Translations under genes and position numbers: made by a program
In this document: one piece after another, positions 1-8,590 of the stretch
Layout of the letters: each line of letters begins with the position of its first letter
Position numbering within the stretch: the stretch's first letter is position 1
Notes under the pieces: generated by a model
The model's input: the letters and a program-made list of their open reading frames with translations, nothing else
Told to the model about the DNA's origin: nothing
The model's database searches: none
Assembly (NCBI GenBank): GCA_017857395.1
Contig: JAFMDF010000045.1
Coordinates: 1-43,454, forward strand
Origin: Bacteroidota bacterium
Lineage (GTDB): Bacteria; Bacteroidota; Bacteroidia; Chitinophagales; Saprospiraceae
Direction: 5' to 3'
DNA: 43,454 bases

Positions 1-92
1 TTTTATTTCTTGCAATAAATTGATTTTTAGCTATTTAGCCCTACTGATTACTGCCATTCAGACTACTATACATTTTGATATTTTGCTACTTA

Positions 93-106
93 GAGTTGCA
101 AGTTGG
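93..106. repeat. Short heptad repeat remnant after aat
   Basis: Two adjacent 7-nt words, GAGTTGC and AAGTTGG, lie about 18 nt beyond the aat stop codon. They resemble the longer heptad arrays at 831-898, 9617-9644 and 41801-41851 and are probably a decayed member of that family. No function can be read from so short a copy. Confidence 0.4.
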
Positions 107-123
107 CAAGTCCTTACTTGATA

Positions 124-822
124 CTAAAATTTTAGCAAATCACCCCAATTACCTCTATGATTCGGTTGCTGCTTATTCAATTCAAGGTGTTGTAAAAAAT
201 CTTTTCTAGGAATCTCTTTAGCGCCTAAACTACCTAAATATTGTGTTTTTTGTTGGCAATCAATTAAATCAAAATCTAGTTTAATCAATGCCCTAACTAA
301 AGAAATAAAACCAAATTTAGAAGCATTACTCGCTTTAGAAAACATAGATTCACCAAAAAATACTTTGCCTAAAGCCACACCGTATAAACCACCAACTAAC
401 TCCGCCTCTTTCCAGACTTCTATCGAATGTGCGTACCCTGCGTGGTGTAAATCAACATAGCCTTGAATCATACTTTCTGTTATCCAAGTGCCACCACCTT
501 GGCCTTCCCGTTTTGCTTGTTGGCAATTGCGCATTACGGTTTCAAATTCTTGATCAACCGTTACTTGAAATTTTTTTTGATTAAAATAAGAGCGCATACT
601 CTTAGCAACTTTCAAGTCTTTGGGATACAAGACAAAACGTGGGTCTGGTGACCACCAAATAAAAGGGTCTTGCTCATTAAACCAAGGAAAAATACCGTTT
701 TGGTAAGCTTCTATTAATCGGGGTACGGATAGGTCACCTCCTAAAGCTAGTATACCATCCTCATTGGCAAGGTCAGCAGGAGGAAAAGCAATGTCGTCTT
801 TAGCAAGCCAGTAAACAGGCAT
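124..822 (-). CDS. aat: Leucyl/phenylalanyl-tRNA--protein transferase
   Basis: This enzyme transfers Leu or Phe from aminoacyl-tRNA to proteins with N-terminal Arg or Lys, creating N-degrons read by ClpS/ClpAP in the cytoplasm. Family motifs are clear: GILALGGDL, an IFPWF segment, WWSPDPRFVL, GGTWIT, GYAHSIEVW and GGLYGVALGKVFFGESMFS. At 232 aa it has the usual length. The open frame extends 19 codons further, to a TTG at 879, but that extension encodes the heptad palindrome at 831-898, so the ATG at 822 (reading MPVYWLAKDD) is preferred. It lies downstream of the Omp28-like gene on the same strand with only the repeat between them. Confidence 0.93.
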   Translation of the reverse strand: MPVYWLAKDDIAFPPADLANEDGILALGGDLSVPRLIEAYQNGIFPWFNEQDPFIWWSPDPRFVLYPKDLKVAKSMRSYFNQKKFQVTVDQEFETVMRNCQQAKREGQGGGTWITESMIQGYVDLHHAGYAHSIEVWKEAELVGGLYGVALGKVFFGESMFSKASNASKFGFISLVRALIKLDFDLIDCQQKTQYLGSLGAKEIPRKDFLQHLELNKQQPNHRGNWGDLLKF

Positions 823-830
823 TTGGATAT

Positions 831-898
831 CAGTTGCCAGTTGCCAGTTACCAGTTTCAGTATTGGGGATAACTGACAACTGGTAACTGGCAACTGTT
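831..898. repeat. Heptad tandem repeats forming a palindrome
   Basis: Four consecutive 7-nt words on the + strand (CAGTTGC, CAGTTGC, CAGTTAC, CAGTTTC; 831-858) face four inverted words (AACTGAC, AACTGGT, AACTGGC, AACTGTT; 871-898). Bases 838-856 and 878-896 are perfect 19-bp inverted copies with a 21-nt loop. The element starts 1 nt past the stop codon of the Omp28-like gene (900-902) and ends 9 nt before the preferred aat ATG. In RNA it would be a strong stem-loop, possibly a terminator or processing site, but it has no U-tract. Confidence 0.85.
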
Positions 899-899
899 A

Positions 900-1757
900 T
901 TATTTAATTAAATCGACTTCTTCTGCTTGCAATACTTCTTTACTTTGTTCGGCATGATGCACAAAAGCAACTACCTTGCAATTTTCTGCCACCCATTCAT
1001 TTGGCAAAGTAAAAGAAAAAATATTAGAAATGGATTGGTTCGCAATGAATGCTTCATTGATTGGATTGCCAAAAGTGTTGGTAATCATACTTCTAAAAAC
1101 GTGGGTCTGGGCGTAATCATCCACTTTTCCATCAGGTGTTAATTGCACGTCAACAATATCGTTTTCTGTAATCAGTATACTCAAATTTAAAGCATCAGAA
1201 ATGTTCTGGGTTGGCGTAATACCTACAGAAACATTTAGAATTCTATTAGAAGCATTATAAGTTGTTTCTAAATCCAATGCCATGATTGCAGCGGCTTCTA
1301 ATTCTTGTCCAACGAAACCGCCCCAAGTAGCAAAAGCTTCGATTTGTAAATCATCTTCGCCCGAGAATTGTTTTCGATTAACTACACCAGAAGGAAAACC
1401 AATCGGTTGGTCTAAAAAATCTAAAATATCATCACCTTGGTCTGTTCGATAATCGTTTTTGCTATCATTATAAGGGCGAGAAAAAAAGCCTGCATGATAA
1501 GACACCGCAATAAAGTCTTCGCCAAAAAGTGCTTCCGATTGCAAATTTTCAATCTCTATTTTTGCTTGTGGACAATTTACACATCTTACACCTGTGAACT
1601 CTTCCATCAAGGCTTTTTTGACAATTATATCTGGATTTGGTGGTGCGACCGTTCCTTCACAACTCAAACAAGGAATAATTGGTTTATTTTCTGTGCAAGC
1701 CATTAAAGAATAGGCTAGGAGGAGAAAAAAGAGATATTTGATATTCTGAAAAACCAT
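900..1757 (-). CDS. Omp28-related thioredoxin-fold lipoprotein
   Basis: An exported lipoprotein of 285 aa. From the ATG at 1757 it begins with a hydrophobic segment ending in the lipobox SLMAC. Soon after comes EEFTGVRCVNCPQ, a CxxC motif in the thioredoxin-like position, then GFFSRPYND and GFPSGVVNRKQF, which are typical of Omp28-related proteins of Bacteroidota. The C-terminal half is beta-rich with no clear catalytic motif. A start 10 codons upstream (1787) would put the octamer repeats close to the start and add a charged extension, so the ATG directly before the signal is preferred. It lies just downstream of the DUF6029 barrel gene, suggesting joint expression. Its redox role is inferred only. 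Confidence 0.8.
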   Translation of the reverse strand: MVFQNIKYLFFLLLAYSLMACTENKPIIPCLSCEGTVAPPNPDIIVKKALMEEFTGVRCVNCPQAKIEIENLQSEALFGEDFIAVSYHAGFFSRPYNDSKNDYRTDQGDDILDFLDQPIGFPSGVVNRKQFSGEDDLQIEAFATWGGFVGQELEAAAIMALDLETTYNASNRILNVSVGITPTQNISDALNLSILITENDIVDVQLTPDGKVDDYAQTHVFRSMITNTFGNPINEAFIANQSISNIFSFTLPNEWVAENCKVVAFVHHAEQSKEVLQAEEVDLIK

Positions 1758-1783
1758 GTGGTTCTGTTTTATTTTGTACGCAT

Positions 1784-1807
1784 GCAAAGACGCAGAGACG
1801 CAAAGTT
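1784..1807. repeat. Three tandem octamers
   Basis: Three adjacent 8-nt words, GCAAAGAC, GCAGAGAC and GCAAAGTT, lie upstream of the Omp28-like gene. A T-run follows on the + strand. The array is separate in sequence from the heptad arrays but also intergenic. Confidence 0.6.
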
Positions 1808-1837
1808 TTTTTAGTACTTAGAATGATTAGAAAATAA

Positions 1838-1900
1838 CTCCATCATTTTTTGCAGACCTCCAAGCGTCTTTTCGACCTTGGAGCGTCTAAATGACGGACT
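1838..1900. repeat. Imperfect intergenic palindrome
   Basis: CTCCAAG (1858-1864) and CTTGGAG (1877-1883) form the perfect core of a longer imperfect inverted repeat with arms around AGACCTCCAAGCGTC and GACCTTGGAGCGTCT. Flanking words (TCCATCATTT against AAATGACGGA) extend the symmetry. It lies directly downstream of the DUF6029 gene and could end or process its transcript. Confidence 0.6.
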
Positions 1901-1902
1901 TA

Positions 1903-3525
1903 TTAAAAAGTCGAACTTGTCGTAAATCGAAAACCACTAAAAGCAGGTTCTAATCGACAAATACCACCAGAACAAACCACGCCTTCCACCTGCTTAATAT
2001 AACTCAAGGAAAAGCGATTGGATTTAATCGTATAAAAAAGATCCAATCTTGGATAATGTATTTTGTCCGTCTTTTTAGGGTCAATATTATACATATCGGA
2101 TATCGTAAAAGTCCATCTAGGTGCAATAGCATATTCTGCCAAGCCAAAGATCCAACTGCCGAAGTCTTGGTCTGTTTTCATGTATTGCAATTCAAATCGA
2201 ACACTCTTTTTACGGTCAATTTTATATAAATAATCTATAAAAGGAATAAAAGTTTTGACGATAGGTACATCAGGTTTCGTTTCAAATATTTCCTGATTGT
2301 ATTGTTGAAATTGTAGACCTGCTGTTAAAATAAATTTCTTTCTTTTTTTGATTTGGATTTCTGAATAGCCTTCTCGATACAATAAGTTATTATCTAAATC
2401 GGTGATATTGGAAAAAGTTAATTCAATACCAATATTCTTTTTAGGTCTAAATTTTAAATCAATTTTTACCGCTTGTTCCCCTAATTCTTGAATAGCTGGC
2501 GTATATCGACTGGTCAGCCGATAAGTGTTAAATCGAGACATCGGTGGCAAAAAATTAAGCATCCCTCGATTTAAAGAAACAAATGGATTCGTTCGGAAGG
2601 TGAAATTTTCGGTACGTTTTCCTTCTAGTGTTACCCCAAATCCTTCGCCTGCAATACTTAAAGAGGAATAATAAACCGAGCCTTTTTCATTGACTAACTG
2701 CCCTAAAGAGGTACTACCATCTCGATTGGTTTTAGTCGCAAATGGATTAAAGAAAACATCTTCTGTTTTCCAGGCAGCTTCGGCATACCAACTTACATTG
2801 CCAACCGTTAAGGTGTTATACAAAGTCAAGGCAGACGTATTAAAACTTGGGGCAATGCTATCTGTAACAGAAAAAGTGGAGACGGTACTTACTATCCGTT
2901 GCATCGTCTCGTCATCATAAGTTCGATTCACGACACCAAAACCTGGTGTTAAAGACCAATTACTTTCTTCTTCGGTAATAAACCCATCAATACTAAACGC
3001 TTTAATAACAGGGTCATAAATATCAAATTGTTGTTTTTGCCGTCCTGTAAATGCTTTGATTTGCCAATTCTCTCCTAAGTCGTAGGCTAAGCGAATACCC
3101 AAAAGTGCATTATCAATCAACAAAGGTCGTTCTTCGTAAGCCCTAAAAATAATACCGCTACCGATTTGGTCATATAAATAGCCCCCTGCTAAACTGAGTT
3201 TATCAATTTTCTTTTTGATGTACCATCTACCAATTCCTTCGGCCGTATAAGAACCTTGAGGGTTCAATAAATTGGAATTATTAAAAAGGTCAAATCGAAG
3301 ACCGATATCAAAACCACTATAATTATAATTTAAATTGAGCCAAGCATCCGCACCATATAATTGATGGTCATACTGTGGCGTATTGGTTGCGCCAATCGCT
3401 GAATCTCTGAGAAAAATATTGGCATTGGCTTGGAAATTACCTGATAGGGTTCCCTTGTCATTTTGTGCCAATAAGGTGAGTGAACTAAAAAGAATAAATA
3501 ATAGGAATAGGCTAAGTTGTCGCAT
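1903..3525 (-). CDS. DUF6029-type outer-membrane beta-barrel protein
   Basis: A 540-aa exported protein. The signal peptide (about residues 1-20) ends LTLLAQ. The rest alternates aromatic and polar residues in beta-hairpins (GFDIGLRFDLFNN, YIKKKIDKLSLAGGYLYDQ, SVRFELQYMKTDQ) and ends in Phe, as outer-membrane barrels often do. The overall pattern fits the DUF6029 family of Bacteroidota, which is often found beside Omp28-like lipoproteins, as here. No substrate or function can be assigned. The gene sits between two palindromes (1838-1900 and 3546-3613). Confidence 0.75.
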   Translation of the reverse strand: MRQLSLFLLFILFSSLTLLAQNDKGTLSGNFQANANIFLRDSAIGATNTPQYDHQLYGADAWLNLNYNYSGFDIGLRFDLFNNSNLLNPQGSYTAEGIGRWYIKKKIDKLSLAGGYLYDQIGSGIIFRAYEERPLLIDNALLGIRLAYDLGENWQIKAFTGRQKQQFDIYDPVIKAFSIDGFITEEESNWSLTPGFGVVNRTYDDETMQRIVSTVSTFSVTDSIAPSFNTSALTLYNTLTVGNVSWYAEAAWKTEDVFFNPFATKTNRDGSTSLGQLVNEKGSVYYSSLSIAGEGFGVTLEGKRTENFTFRTNPFVSLNRGMLNFLPPMSRFNTYRLTSRYTPAIQELGEQAVKIDLKFRPKKNIGIELTFSNITDLDNNLLYREGYSEIQIKKRKKFILTAGLQFQQYNQEIFETKPDVPIVKTFIPFIDYLYKIDRKKSVRFELQYMKTDQDFGSWIFGLAEYAIAPRWTFTISDMYNIDPKKTDKIHYPRLDLFYTIKSNRFSLSYIKQVEGVVCSGGICRLEPAFSGFRFTTSSTF

Positions 3526-3545
3526 AAAAAACAGGAGTTCTGAAT

Positions 3546-3613
3546 AAAATTAAAAGGGTTCGAGGGACTAGTTACTTTTACAAATAAATAGTCCCTCGAA
3601 CCCTCTTAATTTA
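3546..3613. repeat. 25-nt-arm intergenic palindrome
   Basis: Bases 3555-3570 and 3589-3604 are perfect 16-bp inverted copies (word AGGGTTCGAGGGACTA) with an 18-nt loop. Beyond a single A/C mismatch the pairing continues for eight or more bases to 3546 and 3613, through A/T-rich flanks. It lies in the 162-bp gap before the DUF6029 gene. On either strand it would make a strong stem-loop with an A/U-rich base, so it may act as a terminator for the 3688-4437 gene. Confidence 0.85.
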
Positions 3614-3687
3614 TAATTAACTTGTCGGCTGATATACTTAATTTACGCCTTGAATGTTTCTAAAAAAGAGGAAGTGTGTCCTATCTT

Positions 3688-4437
3688 TTATAAAATTGGC
3701 TGAAATGGGTCATTTGAAAGACCGAAACTAGCCATATCTTTAGCACCTTTTATATTTGTAATTGGAATTTCACCAAAACTCGCAACATGATTTGTCGCAA
3801 TTTTTGCTCCTGTAGGTAATGTTGTCCAATTTTCCCAAGTAGCTGCAATTCCACCAATTGGAATGATAGAGGTCCACATTTTATAACTAGTAGGCAATCC
3901 TTTGTCATCTAGTATCCATAAATAAGAATCTCCTGGAGTGGTACCACCAGAAACATAGGTTATCAATAGTGCTTTACTACCATCTTCTAAAGTAACAATC
4001 CTTCTTTCTGTACCGGGGTCAAAAACTTTGGCAGGTGCATTTAGCCAAAAAGAATCGTTACAAAAAAGCCCCCATGCTGCTTTTACTAATTTATCTCCTG
4101 CATCACCTGTAATTTCAGTACCATTTGTCCATGCCTTCCCGCTAATTTCATCAGGGTTTAACAATACCTCATTTCCATCCCAATTAACTTTTACTAGATT
4201 TCTAGTTCTATCCCATAAAAAATCGTGCCCTCTAGGAAAAGACCACTGTATAACTCCCGTTGTATCCCAAGCGGGTTTATCAATAGCGGCTAATACTTTA
4301 TTGGCTAGTGCATCTGCTTCTGCACCAGTCGTTCCCTCTGGTATTGACTCACTAGCGGCTTTTACAAAAATAAAGAGTCCTAAAAGTATTACGCCGATAA
4401 TACCTAATATCCACTTTAACCATTTTGGAATTCGCAT
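3688..4437 (-). CDS. Unrecognised membrane-anchored protein
   Basis: A 249-aa protein not assigned to a family. One N-terminal membrane segment (about residues 7-28, WILGIIGVILLGLFIFV) is followed by a soluble domain probably facing the periplasm. The domain has many Trp residues (W57, W64, W75, W84 region), repeated GxxLLITYVSGG/YLWILDD beta-strand patterns and a C-terminal SFGLSNDPF. The layout of a single anchor plus a beta-rich domain suggests an envelope protein, perhaps of LolA/LolB-like topology, but no motif proves it. A -7 promoter element lies at 4472-4479. It is divergent from the CHAT gene. Confidence 0.7.
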   Translation of the reverse strand: MRIPKWLKWILGIIGVILLGLFIFVKAASESIPEGTTGAEADALANKVLAAIDKPAWDTTGVIQWSFPRGHDFLWDRTRNLVKVNWDGNEVLLNPDEISGKAWTNGTEITGDAGDKLVKAAWGLFCNDSFWLNAPAKVFDPGTERRIVTLEDGSKALLITYVSGGTTPGDSYLWILDDKGLPTSYKMWTSIIPIGGIAATWENWTTLPTGAKIATNHVASFGEIPITNIKGAKDMASFGLSNDPFQPIL

Positions 4438-4471
4438 TGTATAATATTTTTTTGATATAAAAGAAATTACT

Positions 4472-4479
4472 CAAAGGTA
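4472..4479 (-). promoter_or_regulatory. -7 promoter element for the 3688-4437 gene
   Basis: The minus strand reads TACCTTTG, matching the Bacteroidota TAnnTTTG consensus, 35 nt before the ATG. No good -33 TTTG was found at the usual spacing. Confidence 0.5.
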
Positions 4480-4598
4480 AGTTTTTCAAAGACTTTCAGG
4501 GAGTTTTGGCTTTTAAATCTTTTGACTTAGAAGGATTATTATGTACATTGGCTTTCTTTTATTCTTTAATTAAAACTTACTAGTCGGTTTCTATTTTT

Positions 4599-7500
4599 AT
4601 GAATATTCCTTTTTTTGCTAAAAAATTAATCCTTTTATTCTTTTTACTACTTTATACTTTGGTCAGTATAGGGCAAGAAAATGTAATGGAATTTGACAAA
4701 GAATGGGAGAAAGCGCAAGCATATATAGCTGATTATGAATTAGACTTACTTTTAGAGACCGCTACTAATATGGAAAAATTAGTAGTCAGTAAACAAAGTA
4801 CACAATTTGGAAAAGTAGCTTATCTTTTTGGTGAATATTGGTATGCTGAAGAAAAATGGTCTAAAGCAAAAAAATATTTTGATAACGCTATTCAGCTATT
4901 AGAAAAAGATACTGCTGAACAATTAGTATTAGCTGAGGCTTATTTGGTCGGAGGATTTGCAGCAGAGGAGTTGAAAGAAGAGCATCAAGCACTTCGATAT
5001 TATCAAAAAGCATTAGGGCTAAAACAACAAATATTTGGATTAATACATCCGAGAGTCGCTAGTATTTATTTTAATATAGGTCAATTTTATCAATTAAAAT
5101 TAGATTTAACAAAATCAGATAGTGCTTTTCAAAATGGATTGGCTATCCTGCAAGCTTTTCATCAAGAAGCGCATGTAGAATTTGCAGATTATTATGAAGA
5201 ATTAGGTTACAATCAATCTTCAAAAGATAATTTCAAAGGAGCTGTTAGCTACCTGACAAAAGCACTTTCACTCAAGGAAAAGAAACTTAGGAAGATTGAC
5301 CAATCGCTAGTTTTTCCTTATAAATACTTAGGTAAGGTTTATCGAAATGGCGAGTATTTTGGCGAAGCCATCAATTATTTCAATAAAGCATTACAAATAT
5401 TAGAAGAGCAGCAAGAACGAGATATTTATCAAGAAGCGATGCTGCATTTGCATATAGGTAAATCTTATCTCAAGCTTAAAGATTATGAAAAAGCTTTGAA
5501 GTATATCGACCAAGCGACTGTTATAGATACAAGCAATCAATTTATTTTATTTGATGGTCATCGTTTAAAAGGAAAAATTGCATCGGAGAAAGAGGAGGAG
5601 GAAGTAGCTAATAAACATTTTGAGATAGCCTTGAAAGGGTTTGACAAAAAGGTGAAAAATAATGAAGATTATTTGATAGAAACCAATAAATTAATTGCTA
5701 AACATCAATTAAAAATAGGTAATTATCATAAAGCCTTGAAGTACACTCAGGTTGCCATAGCACAGGCATTGATTACCTATAAAAATCAACCCAATAGTTT
5801 TTTTGATTTATATTTATTATTAGGAAAATGTCATAACGCATTAAATGCTATAGAAGAAACAGAACATTATTTTTCAAAGGCAAGAAAAATAAATGGAGGT
5901 ACGCTCAATTGGGAATTTGCTAACTTAAAACAGTTAAAAAATGAAGTTACCCTGAATTTAGAGTATGCTGACCTTTCTATAGAAAAGCAGCCGCTTGATT
6001 TACCTAATTTATTAAAAACAGATTCCATTCTTCTATCAACTATCCAATTAGTAGACTATATTACCACGACTTATCAAGAAAAAAGTACCAAAGAAAATTT
6101 TATAGAAGAATATCATAGAGTATTTAAAAAAGCCATTCGGGTTAAATATTTACTGTACGAAGCTACTCAAAAAGAACATCATCTAACAACCGCTTTTACC
6201 TTGGCTGAAAAAAGCAAAAATTTAATCTTATTAGAAACCCTTAATAAAGTGGATGCTTTAACGGCAGCTGTTTTTTCTGATGCGCTCATTAAACAAGAAC
6301 AAAAACTTAGAACAGATATTACCTATTTAGAAAATAGACGATTTGAAGCCAATCAAGCCCATTCTCTAAATGAAGTAGTTATTAGGATATTAAATGGACA
6401 AATCTTTGAGTTAAAAGAACAATATAAAACCTTATTAAAAAAAATAAAAGTACAATACCCAGATTATTTTCAATTAAAATTCAACGCTACTTTTGTCTCT
6501 GTCCACGATATTCAAAATCGTTTATTATCCCCAGAACAAACCATTATTGAATACTTTCTAGGAGACGATTTAATTTATGTTTTTTTGATTAAGAAAAATG
6601 ATTTTAAAGTAGTGACGTTGCCTAAAGAACAAGGTTTAATCACAAAAATTAATCAATTTAGAGAAAGTATTTATAGCTACCGACCAGCCAATACTAGTCA
6701 GCAAAAGGAATTAAATAAATCTTTGATAGCGATAACACACCAATTAGGTTTTGAGTTATATGGACTGCTTATAGATCCTTTTCAAAAAGAGCTGACGCAA
6801 AAGATAACCATTATCGCAGATGGTGTCTTAGGTTATTTGCCTTTTGATGCACTCATTACAAAGCTGCCAAGTGAGGATAATCAATTGACTAAGCCTTCCT
6901 ATTTAATGGCGGATTATATGATTAGTTATGCACATTCTATTAATTGGTTAAGTGGACTTTTTAAGAAAAAAGAAGTCGCATTTTCCGAAAATTTTATTGG
7001 GGTGGCTCCTGTCTTTCAATCTACTAACGGAGACGCAGAGATTGCAGATTTCAGATTAGGATTGGGCCCTTTAAAACATAATCAAGAAGAGGTTATAAAT
7101 ATAAAAAATAGTATTGGAGGAAAAGTAATAACAGGTGTAGCTGCTACTCGACAAGCATTTATCAAGTACCTAAAGGAAGGGCAAATTTTACATTTGGCAA
7201 CACATGGCAAGTCAAACGATAAACAAGGTGATTATTCTTACTTAGCTTTTGCCGCACCAACCGATGCTACCGACTATCAATTTCTATACGTAAAAGACTT
7301 ATTCAATCTAAAAATACCCGCAGATTTAGTCGTATTAAGTGCTTGCGAAACAGGCCTCGGAGAAATCAAAAGAGGCGAAGGAATCGTAGGAATTGGGAAA
7401 GGTTTTTCTTATGCTGGCGCAAAAAGTATGGTCACAACACTTTGGAGGGTAAGCGATAATTCGACGGCTAACTTTATGCCTTTATTCTATTCGTATTTGA

Positions 7501-7724
7501 AAGAGGGATGTTCTAAAGATGAGGCATTATGGAAGGCTAAAAAGAAATTTATTGAAAAATATCGAAATGCTAGTCATCCGTTTTTTTGGTCGGGTTATGT
7601 AGCTTACGGCAATATGGAGGCTATTGAATTTCAGCATATAAATTGGTCTATTTCTTTTATCATAGGATTAATGCTAGTAGGAATTATTATACTGTTTTTA
7701 TTACGCCGTCTTTTTAGACAATAA
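4599..7724 (+). CDS. Secreted TPR-CHAT (caspase-like) protein
   Basis: A 1041-aa protein. A signal peptide (to about residue 25, VSIGQE) precedes many TPR-like helical pairs (about residues 70-450, for example EEHQALRYYQKALGL and GEAINYFNKALQIL). A helical linker and a C-terminal CHAT domain (about 690-1010) follow. The caspase-like dyad is intact: His869 in LHLATHGKSND and Cys916 in VVLSACETGLGE. A single membrane segment with a basic tail (about 1018-1041) anchors the C-terminus. CHAT proteins are cysteine peptidases of the caspase/separase fold. The signal and anchor imply the TPR and CHAT parts lie outside the cytoplasm, unlike Craspase effectors. Its 3' end overlaps the convergent 7714-8469 gene by 11 bp. 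Target and trigger are unknown. Confidence 0.88.
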   Translation: MNIPFFAKKLILLFFLLLYTLVSIGQENVMEFDKEWEKAQAYIADYELDLLLETATNMEKLVVSKQSTQFGKVAYLFGEYWYAEEKWSKAKKYFDNAIQLLEKDTAEQLVLAEAYLVGGFAAEELKEEHQALRYYQKALGLKQQIFGLIHPRVASIYFNIGQFYQLKLDLTKSDSAFQNGLAILQAFHQEAHVEFADYYEELGYNQSSKDNFKGAVSYLTKALSLKEKKLRKIDQSLVFPYKYLGKVYRNGEYFGEAINYFNKALQILEEQQERDIYQEAMLHLHIGKSYLKLKDYEKALKYIDQATVIDTSNQFILFDGHRLKGKIASEKEEEEVANKHFEIALKGFDKKVKNNEDYLIETNKLIAKHQLKIGNYHKALKYTQVAIAQALITYKNQPNSFFDLYLLLGKCHNALNAIEETEHYFSKARKINGGTLNWEFANLKQLKNEVTLNLEYADLSIEKQPLDLPNLLKTDSILLSTIQLVDYITTTYQEKSTKENFIEEYHRVFKKAIRVKYLLYEATQKEHHLTTAFTLAEKSKNLILLETLNKVDALTAAVFSDALIKQEQKLRTDITYLENRRFEANQAHSLNEVVIRILNGQIFELKEQYKTLLKKIKVQYPDYFQLKFNATFVSVHDIQNRLLSPEQTIIEYFLGDDLIYVFLIKKNDFKVVTLPKEQGLITKINQFRESIYSYRPANTSQQKELNKSLIAITHQLGFELYGLLIDPFQKELTQKITIIADGVLGYLPFDALITKLPSEDNQLTKPSYLMADYMISYAHSINWLSGLFKKKEVAFSENFIGVAPVFQSTNGDAEIADFRLGLGPLKHNQEEVINIKNSIGGKVITGVAATRQAFIKYLKEGQILHLATHGKSNDKQGDYSYLAFAAPTDATDYQFLYVKDLFNLKIPADLVVLSACETGLGEIKRGEGIVGIGKGFSYAGAKSMVTTLWRVSDNSTANFMPLFYSYLKEGCSKDEALWKAKKKFIEKYRNASHPFFWSGYVAYGNMEAIEFQHINWSISFIIGLMLVGIIILFLLRRLFRQ

Positions 7725-8469
7725 AAGGTAGGATAGCTTTCCTTTCGATAGGATAATTAGCAAAATTTTGTTGATACCATTGATGGTGAGCTAATGCCCG
7801 AGGAATCAAATTAGCTACCGTCCATATGACAAAAGATAGTGCGGGTAAATTCCAGCATAAAATAGCAAATCCTATCCACTCTATAATCTCCCCAAAATGA
7901 TTGGGACAGGAAATATACTTGAATAAACCGCCTTTAGGAATTTTATATCCTTCTTCTCCTGGTTTTCTTAGTAGTAATAAAATATTATCCGATTGAATAT
8001 TGATCATTGCTCCAGTTAAAAATAAACTACACCCTATAATAAATCTACTATCAAATAGCCATTCTATCGTATAACCAGTTCCAAAATTGCCCAAATAATA
8101 ACCATTTAAGCCTGCATTGATGCCATTAAAAAAAATAGCAGAAGCCGCAATCATTAAGGGCATCTTCTTTCCTTTTGTTTTTATCCTAAAAGGAAAAATT
8201 AGGCTTCGATTAAAATAATGGATTAACCAAAGTCCAGCTATCAATAAGGTCGGTAAATTAAGATATTGATTGGATAAAAGAAAATAGAGGAACATGACTG
8301 GAGAAACAATTTCCATAAGTACCCATCCTAGTTTATTATCAATCATTAAACCCCATTTATTACTGACATGTCTGCCGTAGGGGGCAATAATTTTAAGTTG
8401 GATAGGTACTAAAATGAGCGCAAGGAGTATCCAGTAAATGGAAAAAGTGTTCAATGTTGCTAGGCTCAT
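7714..8469 (-). CDS. Steroid-5-alpha-reductase-fold membrane enzyme
   Basis: A 251-aa polytopic membrane protein with about six hydrophobic segments. The C-terminal third matches the 3-oxo-5-alpha-steroid 4-dehydrogenase family: GGLFKYISCPNHFGEIIEW, then ANLIPRALAHHQWYQQNF and a short hydrophobic end. In that family the N(H)FGE and HHQWY segments help bind NADPH and substrate. Bacterial homologues probably reduce an unsaturated lipid or sterol-like substrate, which cannot be named here. The gene converges with the CHAT gene. Confidence 0.82.
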   Translation of the reverse strand: MSLATLNTFSIYWILLALILVPIQLKIIAPYGRHVSNKWGLMIDNKLGWVLMEIVSPVMFLYFLLSNQYLNLPTLLIAGLWLIHYFNRSLIFPFRIKTKGKKMPLMIAASAIFFNGINAGLNGYYLGNFGTGYTIEWLFDSRFIIGCSLFLTGAMINIQSDNILLLLRKPGEEGYKIPKGGLFKYISCPNHFGEIIEWIGFAILCWNLPALSFVIWTVANLIPRALAHHQWYQQNFANYPIERKAILPFIV

Positions 8470-8590
8470 TTAGAAATGAATTAAAATTAAAATGCAAATT
8501 AAAAAACTCTAACAATGAGCCTTCTTCAATTTTAAAAAGGTAAATTTATTTTTCAGCAATCCTTATTTATTTTTCAAAGAAATTTTTCTC

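Noticed and set aside
3546-3613. Palindrome containing GGTTCGA taken as a tRNA fragment or integration site
   Set aside because: Only the T-loop-like word matches; no cloverleaf, integrase or direct repeat is present.
4599-7724. CHAT protein as part of a type III-E CRISPR (Craspase) or other defence system
   Set aside because: There is no gRAMP, CRISPR array, reverse transcriptase or other defence gene nearby, and the protein is exported and anchored.
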